Position numbers and translations under genes: made by a program | In this document: positions 63,801 through 64,000 of the stretch, in pieces | Position numbering within the stretch: position 1 is the stretch's first letter | Layout of the letters: every line of letters begins with the position of its first letter | From: Kordia sp050633145 | GTDB lineage: Bacteria; Bacteroidota; Bacteroidia; Flavobacteriales; Flavobacteriaceae | NCBI RefSeq assembly: GCF_050633145.1 | Contig: NZ_JBOEFY010000026.1 | Coordinates: 62,001 to 126,000, forward strand | Direction: 5' to 3' | DNA: 64,000 nt | Notes under the pieces: generated by a model | The model's database searches: none | Told to the model about the DNA's origin: nothing | Seen by the model: the letters and a program-made list of their open reading frames with translations, nothing else

Positions 63801-64000
63801 GATGTCAATAATAACGGCTGCTCCTTTTGAATGAGATGCGGCTGAATGTTTGACGGCGGCAATAACGGATTTGTTGGTTGTAAATCTGTAATAATTGATA
63901 CTTCCGTTGGACTCGATGTTGCTCTTGAGAACCAGTTGATTCCGTACGAACCATAGTAATGCGTACCACTAATGATTTGTTTGTGAACAAATATTGGCTG
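60875..64000 (-). CDS. Very large FN3-like structural or secreted protein, 3' part (runs off window)
   Basis: The frame is open without a stop from 64000 to the stop at 60875 (1041 codons before the stop) and no convincing start is present, so the N-terminus is beyond the window. The visible part begins near GTHYYGSYGINWFSRA. It is beta-rich and acidic, and its last 350 residues look like three FN3-type domains (LENVVLGTSSRIQLEINSYP, EIALQWEKTCYKGTYHVYK). I do not recognise the family. Its partner is the tail-fibre-like gene, which suggests a particle or exported machine. Confidence 0.7.
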   Translation of the reverse strand, partial: QPIFVHKQIISGTHYYGSYGINWFSRATSSPTEVSIITDLQPTNPLLPPSNIQPHLIQKEQPLLLTSQEEQQRYDTNPNSDKTLVRISFDYHSYQELIDYSVPEDAAITDAELVTDTTSIFDDDDEIFANDVDIFFRNEIPNNISGQVISVVDDPGNNLVSIVTVDEYYLSSVDQTLTPSIPNGLESNYEGGVFIIGEQQHIIHEVIQTSGFPQFKVYKKEISDALVDDIPSADADELQAIEITNDGIFMAIENMQTPSSWGAPNPQPLEVKVDTFDQIHREVVIVEGDNGEQERHLEKTRGIWSDAASNHTTITEVDEVIDLDTNGDPIMGHKGMYNITFHGIVLDQHEDYYGNTNSVEWYRGIVRVHTDGNPNGKRKVLKVAKILNIKYSGDATGNDVQVLAFDPIFSDDTNYDPIQIGTNVSVNFYPGYKVYLYENQTYGLTEANLLPGDDEEVHNSIIGLRSHQTADPFYSNISIPKIMFAQKDVPALQPEQPDGAKYATRPDFFGRSTYTITTEYQHKPHGVLFYRANDEAILNALYEKATVREIRSALKVLGGNNEQYFANRWENFLDFATLSSEGDFRTYPPVDVDPDNNYKFPNPDKVALFEWANDIIDRINSNTAFPPPQPVTPFEADPEATNTDVGNIAVGDPRLLGFIKGVIFNAFVPLTKVPVVYAYINGPDHQPVNEKQVLRDENGSVLMPTDPAFKMAPMMKTTSTSPHTTQFTDFNLDGTSNNIYFYAARELSSKMKLGEFSSALGPIKLVTSNAPEAPEVKRIMPVLENVVLGTSSRIQLEINSYPEIQDIKKVNIYRAFNKLDAQSIRTMTLVDTIDVDAAGLQGNELWTVYDDFNDLDEVPYGDGLFYRLTVSRQIEYSEADYGTNSPQIVTEYAPSQASKIVATMMVEVANPPAPTMKYIAEPIAANGDINEIALQWEKTCYKGTYHVYKMNAQGNWVKIHEVTTNESEVFVLLADTTLQDHSLATQDANGNTVYHHFKVVAQNTSGMQSTEENILTMPNEDNWIDIGGVGDMVIGTTFTIR

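Overview
The window looks like chromosomal DNA from a marine flavobacterium (Bacteroidota), most likely close to Kordia. The DNA is very AT-rich and several promoters carry the Bacteroidota -7 box TAnnTTTG instead of a sigma-70 -10. Other signs are a protein with a type IX secretion (T9SS) C-terminal sorting domain, a BspA-type leucine-rich repeat protein, flavobacterial DUF families, a B12-dependent fused acyl-CoA mutase (IcmF), a GSIII glutamine synthetase, and several precursor peptides with the Bacteroidota class I lanthipeptide-like leader. The genus is inferred; family-level placement is firmer.

Layout. 1-4.1 kb: the start of a RiPP precursor gene cut by the window edge, a structured intergenic element, and icmF. 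4.2-8.4 kb: an esterase, a PqqB-like lipoprotein, a DUF4197 lipoprotein and small proteins. 8.5-12 kb: a DUF4157 (eCIS-core) putative cargo protein followed by a peptidoglycan-binding/M15 peptidase. 12-15.1 kb: three RiPP precursors around a membrane TPR-AraC regulator, with two near-identical palindromes that could be its operators. 15.2-19.8 kb: a toxin-immunity-like island (886-aa protein ending in an HEGTH zinc motif, a 138-aa protein, two tandem Imm35/YrhB-like proteins). A copy of the 3' end of the neighbouring aminopeptidase gene lies on its far side. 19.9-26.4 kb: an ABC permease-M1 peptidase fusion, its ATPase, and a LytS/LytTR two-component pair. 26.4-30.4 kb: a DUF1579-like protein, a possible small RNA, a B12/metal-binding receptor, pyrF, a four-helix-bundle gene and prfA. 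30.6-31.7 kb: three more RiPP precursors, two of them tandem paralogues with ten cysteines each.

31.8-34 kb holds a cytochrome c/YceI/OB-fold/DUF5777 operon. 34.4-36 kb holds an unusual fusion of an alpha/beta hydrolase, a degenerate cyclase-like segment and an AraC domain. 36.3-43.5 kb holds a T9SS protein, a 1475-aa LRR protein and a TPR-HTH regulator. 43.8-50.7 kb has an MsrA-like protein, purM, two paralogous secreted proteins flanking a MORN-repeat protein, and a GNAT acetyltransferase. 51-54.4 kb has divergent GSIII and GSII glutamine synthetases. 54.5-60 kb has a secreted protein, a Ca/Na antiporter, an esterase-TPR protein and a BlaI/M56 pair with three phased operator-like sites. 60-64 kb has a tail-fibre-like protein and the 3' part of a very large FN3-like protein that runs off the window.

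The most unusual content is the scattered precursor peptides with no maturation enzyme nearby, the regulator-palindrome pair beside them, the toxin-immunity island with its duplicated flank, the eCIS-type cargo gene, and the hydrolase-cyclase-AraC fusion. I saw no tRNA, rRNA, CRISPR array or intact insertion sequence.
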